A DNA stretch of 64,000 nucleotides from Lepisosteus oculatus (Eukaryota > Chordata > Actinopteri > Semionotiformes > Lepisosteidae): positions 8,318,001-8,382,000 of the forward strand of contig NC_090723.1 in NCBI RefSeq assembly GCF_040954835.1, read 5' to 3'. Position 1 is the first letter of the stretch, and each line of letters begins with the position of its first letter. A model generated the notes under the pieces. It saw nothing but the letters and a program-made list of their open reading frames with translations, had not been told where the DNA came from and made no database searches. Of this stretch, positions 51,401-61,900 are shown piece by piece. The translations under genes were made by a program, and so were the position numbers.

Positions 51401-54400
51401 CGGTTTAAAAGTGGGGTGATCTTGTACTCAAAACAAATGATAAGGCCGAGCAGTATGTGAAGGTGATGTACAATCATTCTCCTCTATATTCTCCCCCTTT
51501 TCATAATTTAACATGGAAGGTTAAACAATTGAAACAATTTCCACTTGCTCCGTTCTGTGCAGCTCTGACCGAAGGGGATGTGAACTGTCCAGACGGCGTG
51601 TCCAAGTGTCCAGATAACACCACCTGCTGCCAGAAGGAGGGCGGTGGATACGGCTGCTGCCCTTTCCCTGATGTGAGTGTCTGATAGTTCCTCGCCGCGC
51701 TGCAGCCCTTCTCACTCGAAAGGCTCCCAAAGAGCTTTACGTGTCGGAGCTGATGCACCTGCAGCTCCAGCCCCTCTACAGCAGCATCCTCATGACCCCG
51801 CAGGCCAGGGGGAGGGGCGAGAAGCTGCTCCACCAGTGGGGCTGAGCGGGAGCTTCAGGGAGGCCCGACTCCCAGCCCAGAGCGGGACGGAGCCAGTGTT
51901 GCTCATGCGAGTGTCTGCTGTTCCCAGGCGGTGTGCTGCACTGACCACCTACACTGCTGCCCCAGCGGTACGACCTGCGACCTGGAGCACAACACGTGCA
52001 CGTCTGCCGAGAGACAGACCCCCCTGCAGAAGAAGCTCCCTGCTCTGCTTGAAGGTGAGGTCTCTGGAAACGAGGGGTATTCAGCAGATTAAGTCTTCTA
52101 ATCCCTTGTGCCCAATGGACTCTTATTAATAAGGTTTAATGCTTGTCCACCATTCCATCATGGGTCACTCATGAATGATCAGTTTATCAAAATGATGCTG
52201 AAAAGCATTCAAAGCGGGGACTTGTTTATATTAGATAGCTTGATGAGAAGGACTAAATATCCTGCTGTCCAGGTTTTAGTTTCTCATGTTCTTGGATTTC
52301 TAAATAAATGTGTTTGATTAGCAAACCTTCTTTTCATTAATTATATTGTAAATGAAGTTTTTTATTTTTACCAAGTTCAGGTGTGATCTGAGGTTATTAG
52401 GATGCACTGTGACGTTGTCGTGTCCTCCACGTGGTACTGAATAGTGTCCACCTCAGCTTGGATTGATATTGAAGTAAATCGAAGTTCCTTCCTCGGTCAG
52501 ATGGTTAGAGGTTGTTCATCATAAATGTGTTTTGCACAACCACCATGGAATACTGGAGGGGATCAATAGTGTAACTGAAATGAAAACATCGGTCACTGGG
52601 TGTCGGGAAGCAAAAGATTGCAGATCCTACGAGCAAAATCATTCATGTGATGTCTACCCACTAGACCTGACTAGCCTAGAAATCCTTCTTTTCTCTCGTA
52701 GTCAAAAGTGTGAAGTGCAACGATACTGCATACTGTCCCCATGACACTACCTGCTGCAAAACTGCAAAGGGAGAATGGGCATGCTGTCCATTCCCCAAGG
52801 TAAGCACTTTTAATGGTACGGAGTAAAGTAACTGTTCAATATCCATTTACATGGGATAGGGTTTGGGGTCTCAATTGGCTAATAGACAAGTGATGTGAAA
52901 GTGACCGTTTAAGGCCTTTGAGGAATAGTTGTGGCTGTAGGGTCGAAAGTTCTTATTTTAAAGCTTTTTGCCCTCGGGACACGAGCTGTTGATATTTTAT
53001 CGATATCTGTAGAAAAAGGCTAGCATGTAGCATTCGGTTAAATGATGGGGGACCCTTCTTGACAGGCAACCAAGAGCTTCTGCATGCATTAATGATGTGT
53101 TATTCCAAATAGTGTAAAGTTAGACTGGTCGATTTACAAGTGGAGCTCTCAAACATTAACATTTTGACTGTTTCTAGGAACCAGATGCGTTAATTTAGTT
53201 ATCCTCTTCTCCAAGATGAATCTGAGTGTTTTGCTTAAGGATAGTTCTGAAAAACAAACTGTTGTCCCCATATGTTTGGAGTTTTCCAGACTTCTGTAGA
53301 GGCTTTGATCCATCTGTGGTTTTACACTGTGGCCAAAACCTATATTTTTCTGCTGTAGTAACCAAAATGCTATTCATCTAACGGCACAACTGAGATTGTT
53401 GCATATAATTAAGAAGCTCAGATTTGATGCTTCCATTTTCTAGATTTTATTAACTCCAGTCATTGAGAAACCAGGTTCTACAAGTTTTTGTTTTAAAAAA
53501 AAAAAATTCTGAACTAAAATTTAGTTCCTGCTGTTGAGATGGGAATTTTTCCTGACCTGTGTTCTAAGGTATTCAGTCCCTGGATCAGGATCTATGCAGA
53601 GTGAAGGGAATCTCTGGAATAAATCCAGAGAATTGCAGTGGAGTCATCTCTGGGGTGATTGAGGGTGTTCCTCTGTGTGCCCTTCCTCCCCCAGGCTGTA
53701 TGCTGTGAAGACCACGCTCATTGCTGTCCACAGGGCACCACCTGTGACCTTACCGCTGGCTACTGCAAGTCCTCCACCCTGTCCGTTCCCTGGTTGGAGA
53801 AGGAGCCCGCCAAGACGGGGGAGCCCATCGGACCTGGGGGTGAGAAGGGTGTGAAGTGTGACCCCGAGACCAGCTGCGCGGCTGGAACGACCTGCTGCCA
53901 GCTGCCCACCGGCAAATGGGGCTGCTGTCCCCTGGTCAAGGTAAGGCAGGGCCAGAGAGTCCTCCATCGTTACAGCAGGTTTGAGTTGGCCAAACTCAAG
54001 ATGTCCGACCCTCCCCGTCCACCAACAGGACCTCGAGGTGCTCCCTCAAGGTGGCTGACAAAGTCTCGGCTGATCGCATCTGTCCTTAAATCTTAAAAGG
54101 TTTGCCAGCTGCAAATGATCTGAAGTTTAGTGTAAAAGTTTTGATCACGTTGTTTTCTGGCCAAGAATGTGCAGGCTACCCGCTAGTGATATCCAGTAAT
54201 GATATGGGGGGCTTCAGAATAGTGTTAACCATGTTACAGGTTCTGGACCACCACAAGAGGAGTTTAAATTGCCCGTCCCCTATAAATAATTAAGTCAATT
54301 TTGAAGGATAATTGACCACTTTGATACCAATGCAATTTAAAGTTTGTTTTTAATATTGCTTTAACGTGTTTGATTTTTGTGTTCACCTGTGGGTGGGCGT

Positions 54401-55895
54401 TTTGAGGGTCATGTTCGACTCATCCACTGACGACGTGCTGCGCTTTCTTTGGCTTCAGGGGGTGTGCTGCTCGGATCACGAGCACTGCTGCCCACAGGGC
54501 TACTCCTGCAACATCAAGGCCGGCACCTGCGAGAAGCGCCACGAGGGCGTCCCCTGGGTGTCCCGGAGCTTCCCCGCGGTCCTCGTGTCCCCCTCGGAGC
54601 AGCGCCCCAGGAGGGACGTGCAGTGCGATGAGGAGCATCGCTGCCCCGACTCGCAGACCTGCTGCAGGACCTCCTCCAGTTCCTGGGGCTGCTGCCCTTT
54701 CCCCAAGGTACCCTGACACTTCCAGTGCAGAGCGCATCTCGGGAGTTGCAGTATCCAAACATTTTCCGTGTCTCGCACTCCAGTGCAAATGCAAGGAGGA
54801 GAGGGGCAGGAAACTATAAATGTAAAGAAAATGACTTGCAGTTGTTTTCTGAAATACCCTTGTGTAAGAAAGTCACGGTGAGAACAATGTAGATATATAT
54901 TCGTGCAAGGTGTTCATGTTCTTGTGCACATGTGCTTTCACTTTAGCACTTCAAAAACTTTAAAGTGCAGTTTTAGGCCTTAGTCTAAAAGGAGTGTCAA
55001 TATGACATCTCACCATCGCAGTGGTACACCTTACTGGAATGTGGGTGCTTGTTGCTTACCAGCCAAACAGCTCTCCAGTTTACATGGTGCACCATGGAGC
55101 TAAATTTATGTGTGCATGGGGAAACCATGTGTCCCAGGGCTTGAGTCAAACCATCACCTCAGACTGGAGCAGTTCTTGTGCATTCTCTTCTAGCAGGCAC
55201 TATTTGCAGTGCCCTCTGCTGCTTACCATTACTGTCCAAAGATGGGACCTTTTTCCTTAATTCCCCACGAATCAAACATAATTGCTCAGCAGTATTGCTT
55301 TCACTTATATAGCGCTTTTCTGGACACTCCACTCAAAGCGCTTTACAGGTTATGGGGATCCCCTCCACCAGCACCAGTGTGCAGCCCCACCTGGATGATG
55401 CGCCAGTACTCTCCCCAAACACCAGCTCTCAGTGGGGAGGAGAGCAGAGTGATGAAGCCAATTCATAGATGGGGATTATTAGGAGGCCATGATTGGTATG
55501 GGACATTTGGCCAGGACGCCGGGGTTACACCCCTACTCTTTTCGAGAAACACCCTGGGATTTTAATTGACCACAGAGAGTCAAGACCTCGGTTAAAATGC
55601 TGTACGCGTGGGGACGTCATGTCATCTTAATTTTTAATTCCCCGCACTCGGCCGATGAGTGAGGCTGCAGCAGTATGGTGGCACTGGGTGCGCTTGTGCT
55701 GTTCAGCTCTTCTGGGCTCCAGCTGACCGAGCGGTGGTGTCTCTGCAGGCCGTGTGCTGCGACGATCAGAAACACTGCTGCCCCTCTGGATACTCCTGCG
55801 ATGGCGCTGGAGGGTCGTGTGTCCGGGATGGGCGTCTGACCTGGGATATGTTCTTCACGGAGAGGGAGAGAGCCTTAAACCACAACACTTTGTAA
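39409..55895 (+). CDS. GRN: Progranulin (GRN) with 12 granulin modules, complete coding region
   Basis: Progranulin is a secreted, lysosome-delivered glycoprotein cleaved into granulins. Exons: 39409-39549, 41313-41450, 42021-42164, 43471-43555, 43924-44036, 44535-44676, 45216-45316, 45572-45707, 46327-46436, 46581-46716, 48436-48545, 48801-48936, 49557-49666, 49922-50057, 50560-50669, 50925-51060, 51563-51672, 51928-52054, 52702-52799, 53695-53940, 54459-54707, 55749-55895. Phases are consistent, giving about 986 aa (human 593). A signal peptide covers about residues 1-18. Granulin modules start near residues 20, 114, 180, 260, 342, 424, 506, 588, 670, 746, 828 and 911; most have 12 cysteines with four CC pairs. 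Module 2 has only ten, like human granulin G ([10 protein letters not shown]). Modules 4-9 are near-identical. The ATG directly follows an acceptor. The second exon could instead end at 41432 (also in phase). Downstream modules share whole exons (53695, 54459). Confidence 0.93.
40200..40278 (+). mobile_element. 3' fragment of SINE family B
   Basis: GAATGGAGAGCAAGCAGGGG, then CCTAACCCAAGAATT, then TTGGCCAATAAAATGATCTT match the 3' end of the copies at 26068 and 41597. It lies in the GRN intron between 39549 and 41313. Confidence 0.7.
40395..40530 (+). mobile_element. Degenerate tRNA-like SINE head
   Basis: GTGTGGCATAGCG (A-box-like) is followed about 35 bases later by GGGTTTGAATCC, an excellent B box. 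The rest resembles no other element in the window. Confidence 0.5.
40631..41209. mobile_element. TTAA-flanked MITE (T2/Kolobok-like)
   Basis: TTAA duplications at 40631-40634 and 41206-41209 flank a 571-base element. Its ends are AGGGGAACTACAGT (left) and AGGGGAACTTCAAT (right end read on the other strand), matching at 12 of 14 positions. The TTAAAGGRR-type ends are typical of T2 MITEs, placed in the Kolobok superfamily. It has no transposase. It lies in a GRN intron, upstream of the second coding exon. Confidence 0.75.
41597..41867 (+). mobile_element. tRNA-derived SINE (family B), second full copy
   Basis: It shares GCCGGCAGAGGAATCCTACT, GAGCAAGGCCCTTCACCCC, TATAAATGGCTGACCCTGCG, ATGGAGAGCAAGCTGGGG and the tail TATATGGCCAATAAAGTGAT with the copy at 26068. 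The B box (GGTTCGTATCCC) is well kept. It lies in the GRN intron between 41450 and 42021. Confidence 0.85.
42850..42937 (-). mobile_element. SINE head fragment, reverse orientation
   Basis: Read on the minus strand: AGGATGGCACAGTGTTTAGC, then ATTGCTGCCCCGCAGCGCTG and GGACCCTGGGATCAGC. This matches the tRNA-derived head of SINE family A type elements (A box and B-box-like end). The body is absent or degraded. It lies in the GRN intron between 42164 and 43471. Confidence 0.5.
44109..44225 (-). repeat. Dispersed repeat family C, 5' part, reverse orientation
   Basis: Minus-strand reading gives TTATATAGCACTTTTCTGGA, CACTCCACTCAAGGTGC, GGGGATCCCCTCCACC and TGTGCAGCCCTGCCTGG. It lies in the GRN intron after the exon ending at 44036. 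Confidence 0.75.
45216..52054 (+). repeat. GRN: Tandem array of six granulin two-exon units inside GRN
   Basis: Each unit has a first exon of 101-110 bases ([15 protein letters not shown], then GYGCCPFPD), a 255-269-base intron, a second exon of 136 bases (AVCCTDH, then [13 protein letters not shown], then [13 protein letters not shown]) and an inter-unit intron. Units: 45216-45707, 46327-46716, 48436-48936, 49557-50057, 50560-51060, 51563-52054. Each cycle adds exactly 82 codons and keeps frame. Unit 1 has a shorter first exon; unit 2 lacks about 110 bases of its internal intron; unit 6 has a shortened second exon (127 bases). Exons and introns are both nearly identical between copies, so the duplications are recent or homogenised. 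In human GRN the matching position has a single granulin (B by linker sequence). Confidence 0.92.
47120..48350 (+). other. Extra segment in the intron between array units 2 and 3
   Basis: This about 1.2 kb segment lies in the long-B intron and is missing from the two short-B introns (50058-50559, 51061-51562). Its first part resembles the class A introns (shared ATATTAAAC, GCTCA and TTTGTTAGGCT segments), so it is ancestral rather than inserted. No exon is recognised within it. Confidence 0.6.
55295..55625 (+). repeat. Dispersed repeat family C, 5' and middle part
   Basis: It begins TTATATAGCGCTTTTCTGGA and continues CACTCCACTCAAAGCGC, GGGGATCCCCTCCACC, CACCAGCTCTCAGTGGGG, GGACGCCGGGGTTACACCCC and GACCACAGAGAGTCAAGACC. 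It lies in the last GRN intron, ending about 125 bases before the final exon. Confidence 0.8.
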
Positions 55896-57205
55896 ATCTC
55901 TTCTCGGCCTGCAGCACATATCCACACCCTCCATAATCGGCAACGTGTTAAGGAGGGAAGGGGAATGTACAATGAGACATAACTGACCTGTTATTTGTGA
56001 CAAATACTGTTTATTTGGTAGGGGGTCTGCGATGAAGTGGAAACAGATTTAAAATGGGGGACATCAGCTGGAACCTGCTGAATGATTTTTTTTTTGGAAT
56101 GTTTGTGCTTTGCAAGACTTGCTTTATTGTGCTCCACTAAAGGAGCTTCAAGCCTGTACCTTTTTGTGTTTAACGATGTGCTGTGACCTGAAAAGTGACG
56201 TTAGATTTCTGCAAAACTGACCACTTCATTAGATCAAGGGCCCTTGCCTGTGTGCTCTGCACTAACTGACATTTCAAAGCAACTAGATTCACCCCCACAT
56301 CTTTGGAATAAAAGGATTCAGATTTCAAGAGAATTGATTTTAAGTGAAATTTAGTTTTAAAGAACGCGTTGTTAAACCCAGTTTTTCTATGCAGTGAGAT
56401 AATAGCATAATGGAGGAGGATGATGTCGAACTCTTCTCGGGGCTTTACAAACCATTGGCAAGCGGAGTTTCTGCTGCTTGGCCAGGTGCCTGCAGGCTCG
56501 CGAAGACATCATGCTGCTTTTCCAATTGGCACTGCCTCTTGTTGGCTACTGTGGTGCCCCCTGCAGACGAGCATGAAATTGACACCCTGAAAAGACAAAC
56601 CTGTTTTAAGAAACGTATGAAGGGCTAGATGGCGGTGATGAAGCAGCTGTTCTAGAAAAAGAAGCACACTTTTGTAGATGCTGACACAAGGTAGCAAAAT
56701 CTAATTGTCTTCGGCCTTGCAATACTGTCTGGTACAGAAGAGGATTTTTACACTTATTTGACCCAAAGTGAATTGTAAACTGAGGAAAAACCAGGGAGAA
56801 CTGTTCTCTAGGAATGTTTTACTGAAGCACTAACCACATTTCTCTCTGGAACTAGAAAATGTGAACTACAAAAAGCATTTGTTTTGTCCTTTTGTGCGGG
56901 TTTGGTTTTAATTGTACTCTATCCTTGCAAACAAGCCAGAGAATCACAACATCACAGTTCAATTATACAGTCCACTTATAAATCCCTTGATACTTGCAGT
57001 CTGCCTGTAAGCATAAAATCCGTACGATTTTGTAAATTTGCACTTTTTTTTTAGTTGAGTAGTGTGAAATTGAATTTATTAATGTTTTATCTTTGACTTC
57101 AAAAGGGGGCATTAAGGCTTCTTTTTTTGTGGCCTTCTGAACAAGAACTGATTTAGACCCCATTTATTATTGCTGTAAATCTCAATAAAACCTAAATGCA
57201 AAGAA
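55896..57205 (+). other. GRN: GRN 3' UTR
   Basis: The TAA stop at 55893-55895 is followed by AT-rich unique sequence. AATAAA signals are at 56307-56312, 57184-57189 and 57298-57303. The second, followed about 20 bases later by a T/G-rich stretch (TTTGTGCCAATGTG), is the best candidate end. Confidence 0.55.
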
Positions 57206-58600
57206 CCAGCTTTGTGCCAATGTGCTTTAGTTTTGCTTACGGTTTTAAAATATTGATCAAACATCCGTTACCATTAATGCAACAAGTGTAACTTCATAAT
57301 AAAATTGGTGCTCTTTTTTTATTTAGTGCACTTTTACAAAAAGGTATGGAATTTTCATTCCAGTAGATAATTTGTATGACAAGAACATCTTGTTCATACC
57401 CATAAGCATAAGGGAGATGCTGTATTTCAAAGTGCATTTGGGATGTGTTTAAAAGATTGTGCTACATAAGAATTTACTTGCACCATCTTAATGGGACCTT
57501 GCTAGAACTACCACTGTTGCTCCTCATATGTCCAAACGTGGTTTTGTACATGCCGATTTCAGAACTGAATAGAAGGGTTCTGTCTTTGTAGACTTAAAAC
57601 ACCTGTGCTTTTTGTATGGGGAGATATGAAAGGAAAATCACTTCACGGTAACTAAAGAAAAGGCCAAACAGATTAAATAAGAAAAAGAAAACTCTTTCTT
57701 TGCAATTCTTTAACTTCAGCATCTTGTCCTGTGAACCACATATCTAACCAAGCATCATGTAGCTTTTCCATTAATCTTCATAACTAATACACACCACTGG
57801 ATTCTCCCTTCAGACTATTTGCACTGGAGGCTTTGCCCTGCTATCTTGATTGAAAAGGGATTTTACTCTATTAAAGACAATTGTGTGTGTATATACAAAT
57901 TAAAATAAATCATTTCTATAAGTCGTCTTGTTCGTTCTTTTGCTTTAATGACGATATTTGTAATTTTGCTTCAGATTTAAGGCCAAGAAAAAAAGACAGC
58001 ACCTTCTATAGAAAAGCATGTGTAGTAAACAAAATGATGTATTGAAGATGAAAGTTATTCCTTAAGACATAGGTTTTGTTACACAAACAACACATTCACA
58101 ACATTTTGGATAGGCAATACATGATCACACGTGTAGGTTTATAAGTATATTTAAGTCAAATATTTCCAGCTGATGCTTGAAGGAATTGAGAGTATTGATG
58201 GAGTATCTTAGCCTAAATAGATGATGGTACCTAATTTTTTGGACAAATGTAGAGCTATGAGTAGGTAATTCTGGGATCTGGACTTGTAAAGCATGTTTAC
58301 CAAAATGTCATTTTCACTACACGACTTGGGTTTCTGGTGTTTTTACTCCTACTGCAAGTGTGCTATTTTTGTCACTTTAAAGACTTGGGAGTAACAACAT
58401 CCATTTGTGGGTACAAAGGACACCCCTGGGACAGCAGTATTCAGTACCTATGTTTAAAAACAGACGTGTTTTCAATACAACATAATAGTTAACTTCAGGA
58501 ACACAATCCCATTTATCATTTTTCCACGAATTTATATTCACTTAAGACTTAAAATTTTTTTCTGAGCCAAGAAGTAACCACCTGCCTGAACATACACCCC
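57206..58600. other. Intergenic region between GRN and KAT7
   Basis: AT-rich sequence without recognisable genes or repeats. A further AATAAA is at 57904-57909 and could serve a longer GRN transcript. Confidence 0.5.
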
Positions 58601-58614
58601 TATTCGTCTTACCT

Positions 58615-58930
58615 CTACCAAGATGGCCGCCTAATGTACTACGTCAAGGTCGCTCTAGCCTAAATATTCCTCTCGATGTTCCTTTCCGAGATTCCGAACA
58701 AACAAGACCTAATCACGTGAGTCCCCTCCCCTCGCCACAGTAGACCGGAAGTGCGGGTGGGGGGGGGAAGCTGTGGCCAGTGTGTGGCGCGAGTTCCTGC
58801 CAGTCTCTTCTGTGTACATATGAATTTTGGAAGTCGCGGCGCGTTTTCCATTAATACCTGCAACATTTATCGACCTTGAGATTCACTGCTGCCCTCGCAA
58901 AATCAACGCCGCACTACCGCCAAACGAAGT
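58615..58930 (+). promoter_or_regulatory. KAT7: KAT7 promoter and 5' UTR
   Basis: The region has a YY1-type element AAGATGGCCGCC (58620-58631), an E-box CACGTG (58714-58719) and an ETS site ACCGGAAGTG (58744-58753). It then becomes CpG-bearing up to the ATG at 58931. No TATA box is seen. This combination is typical of housekeeping chromatin-factor promoters. Confidence 0.6.
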
Positions 58931-61900
58931 ATGCCCCGCAGGAAGGTAAGAATGTATCTGTCTTTGAAGACGCCTGAATTGTTTTATTTTTAATGGTCAT
59001 GGGCAAAAAGCCTTTTGCACAGCCCTCAGGACTGTCAGGGCTGTGTTAAAGATGGTTGCCTTGTTTTGGGGAATTTACGTGCAAATTGTATCCCGTTTCG
59101 TCTTCGCCGACGCTTACATTTAGGCATTTCCACCCAAAAAACAACTTGGGGATTCAAAATATTTTGAAGAAAATCGTAAAACACGCCTCCCGTCGGCTTC
59201 CATCTTGGCTTGCTCGGCTGGTCGCAGTTGGCGCCCCCGCGGCTGAGGAAACTACTAGAAGCCGAGGCTGCAGTCGGGGCCTGAGGATAAGAACGGAACC
59301 TCCGCCAGCTGTGTTAGGATTGGTGGATCTGCGGGCTGGGGGGCTTGTTCATTGGTGCTGGAGGCTGCCTGTCAAGGATTACTCCCGCCTTCGATCTCTC
59401 CTGATTGGTCGGTGTGTTTTGGAGCGCTGTAACTGGCTCCTTTTGCTAGGAAGAGCCTTTGTTATGGAGTAAGCGGGGTTCCGTTATTGTAGTAGGTGGT
59501 GGTTTGTTTTTTGCGGAAAGGATGCACAAGTTATGGAATTCGTGATTGGTGACCACTAAACGTTTGTTTTTTCTGTCCTGAGCGTTTTCTACCTCGTTTA
59601 ACCCATCTATGCAAAAGGTGCACTCTGGGATCGGTGCGGGCGGAAGTGAGCAGCTCCCGGAGGCAGCGTGTTTCTTGTGCTCCCAGCAGCTGGTTGTTAC
59701 AGTGTGGGGGGGGGGTTCTAGACGCCCACATCTATCCGGGTGGGGTTGTGTTGCTAAGGATACTGCTCTTCCGGCCAAACATTAGCTGAACAAGTTGTGC
59801 ATTTCAGTAAGGAAAGGTAAAAACAGATTACAGTCGGTAAACATGACGTGAAGTCTCCCCTCTGTATTTGGGAGAATACTTCTTGTGTGAGTTGTGCGGA
59901 CCTTTTGCAGCGTGAAATGATTCACTCTGAATTTGCGGACTCTGAACGCACTGGCACAACAAAGAAGGAAAACTTCCCTTTCTCCACCCGTTGGTAATTG
60001 CGGAACTTTATAAGTGCTTTTCCGCTGGGGCTTTCTGGACTCGATCCTTGTTCTCGGATTAGGGGAGTGTCTTTCTTGTGTACGCTATTGGCGAGTAAAT
60101 CGCAGGCCATATTCGTTTACACGGTTACCGTGGTAACCGCTACCCACAATCCCATTGTGCTGAGTATTTCGGTTCACTCCATTAGTGACAATGTACTGTT
60201 GTTACTCTTTGAGACCAACCGGTCACAAATTCCAGTTGCACCACACGTACTTAATACAGGGCGATGTGTTAGTTTATTCCTAGGCAAGGCGAGATGGAAC
60301 CTGTTTTCAATGCGGATGTCGCAGTGGGCTTGGCCAAGAATGTGGGAATAAAAATAAAATGGTTTAAATTAAATTGTATAGAACATACAGTAGACTCGCC
60401 ACGCATATCTCTAGATCTCTTGGTTTGGCTGGGTTTGATCAACTATTTTGTTATAATTATTTCATCAAGTCAGTTGAGCGGCAACGGATATATAAATCGT
60501 TGCATATTTACATTCGCTCTGTTGCTCTGAATATAGATGTTCAGGAGCTACAACCATAAAATTCAGGCTTCTATCTCTTGTTTCTGGTCACTTATTAAAA
60601 TTTAGTTCTGGGTTAACAGGGCAGCGGTAGTCCGACTATGACGAAAGAATGTGTTTAAATTATAGCTGCTGGAAAGATTTAGGCAATCTTGCAGAGGCTG
60701 ACACCCAAAACATTGATCCGAATCGACCGAACCCAAGAGAAATTCGCCCTGTGCGCTCGGGTCTGAAGACACCGTGACATAAGGAGGCACTTCATGTTAA
60801 ATGTTAAAGCAAAATTCTTTAAACGGGTTATTCTCTCACTATCGTGCATCCATTTTAAACAGGTGCTATGTTTTGTGCTACGGCAGTTGTACAGTAGGTA
60901 ACACTAACCTCTGGACAAGAATTTCCAAACTAGTGCCCTAGTATGGTGACACTGAGAGACCGCAGTGTTGAAGGAGGTGACATGAGGATTTTGCTTTCCA
61001 TTCAGATTAGAACACAAGAAATATAGCAAACAAGAGGTGGCCATTTGACCAAGCCAACCAGTGTAAATCGAGGCATCGAGGCAGCAGGTAGCCTGGCCCT
61101 GTCCATTACCCGAGAGAACTATTAACTGTGTGTGGAGAGAAGGGAGCGAGGAAGCAGAAAACCTGTGGGAAATAGAGGGCAGAGGACAGTATCTCAAGAC
61201 GCTGTGAAAAACGATGTCATGTTAAAGTAAAGAGTGGGATTTGCATCGGAACAAGATAAATTGTTGCTATGTAACTGTTACTGTGTTGAAACTTAATGAG
61301 ATGTGATCATATATACTGTTTTAAGTATGTATATTAATGTAAAGCTCTCTATTTTGTGATTCCCTGTATTTGTGAAAAGAAAATAAAGTTCTTAAAACTC
61401 AAAAATGGGAATGTGGTGGATATACCTGTATAGCTAACCATGCTTTTTTTGGTGTAGAGGAACGCAGGGAGCAGCTCTGATGGGACGGAGGACTCGGATT
61501 TCTCTGCCGACCTGGAGCACACGGACAGCTCGGAGAGCGACGTGAACTCGCGCAGGAACACGCGCCTGACCCGCGCCTCCGTGCGCCTCAGCCAGAGCTC
61601 ACAAGGTACCGCCGGGCCCGGCTGCCTTTGAGGGGGAACCAATCGACCCGACAGAGCTCGCTCCAGGAAGGCACGGCGCGAATTGGGCTGTGCGCCGAAC
61701 TGAAGGCACCCAAATTGCTAGGCAGGGTCCGATGGCTAGAGAATTGCCATTGGAGTTTCTGTAAGGGGATGTGAATTGTGCTTCTGAAATGCATCTGAAA
61801 AGTGAATGTTCTCTTCTTGAAAATTCGTTAATGAGTTGTACCTTGAAGTACAGTGGCATTCCTTACCTGACTTTTGGGATTAATGATTGAATGTGCTTTG

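Noticed and set aside
45180-51730. Repeated minus-strand frame beginning [14 protein letters not shown]
   Set aside because: It is the antisense shadow of the first granulin exon of each unit.
45321-52129. Repeated about 135-residue open frame beginning [12 protein letters not shown] in five of the array units
   Set aside because: It runs through the internal intron and then reads the granulin exon out of frame. It persists only because the units are near-identical copies; intron retention would not produce granulin.
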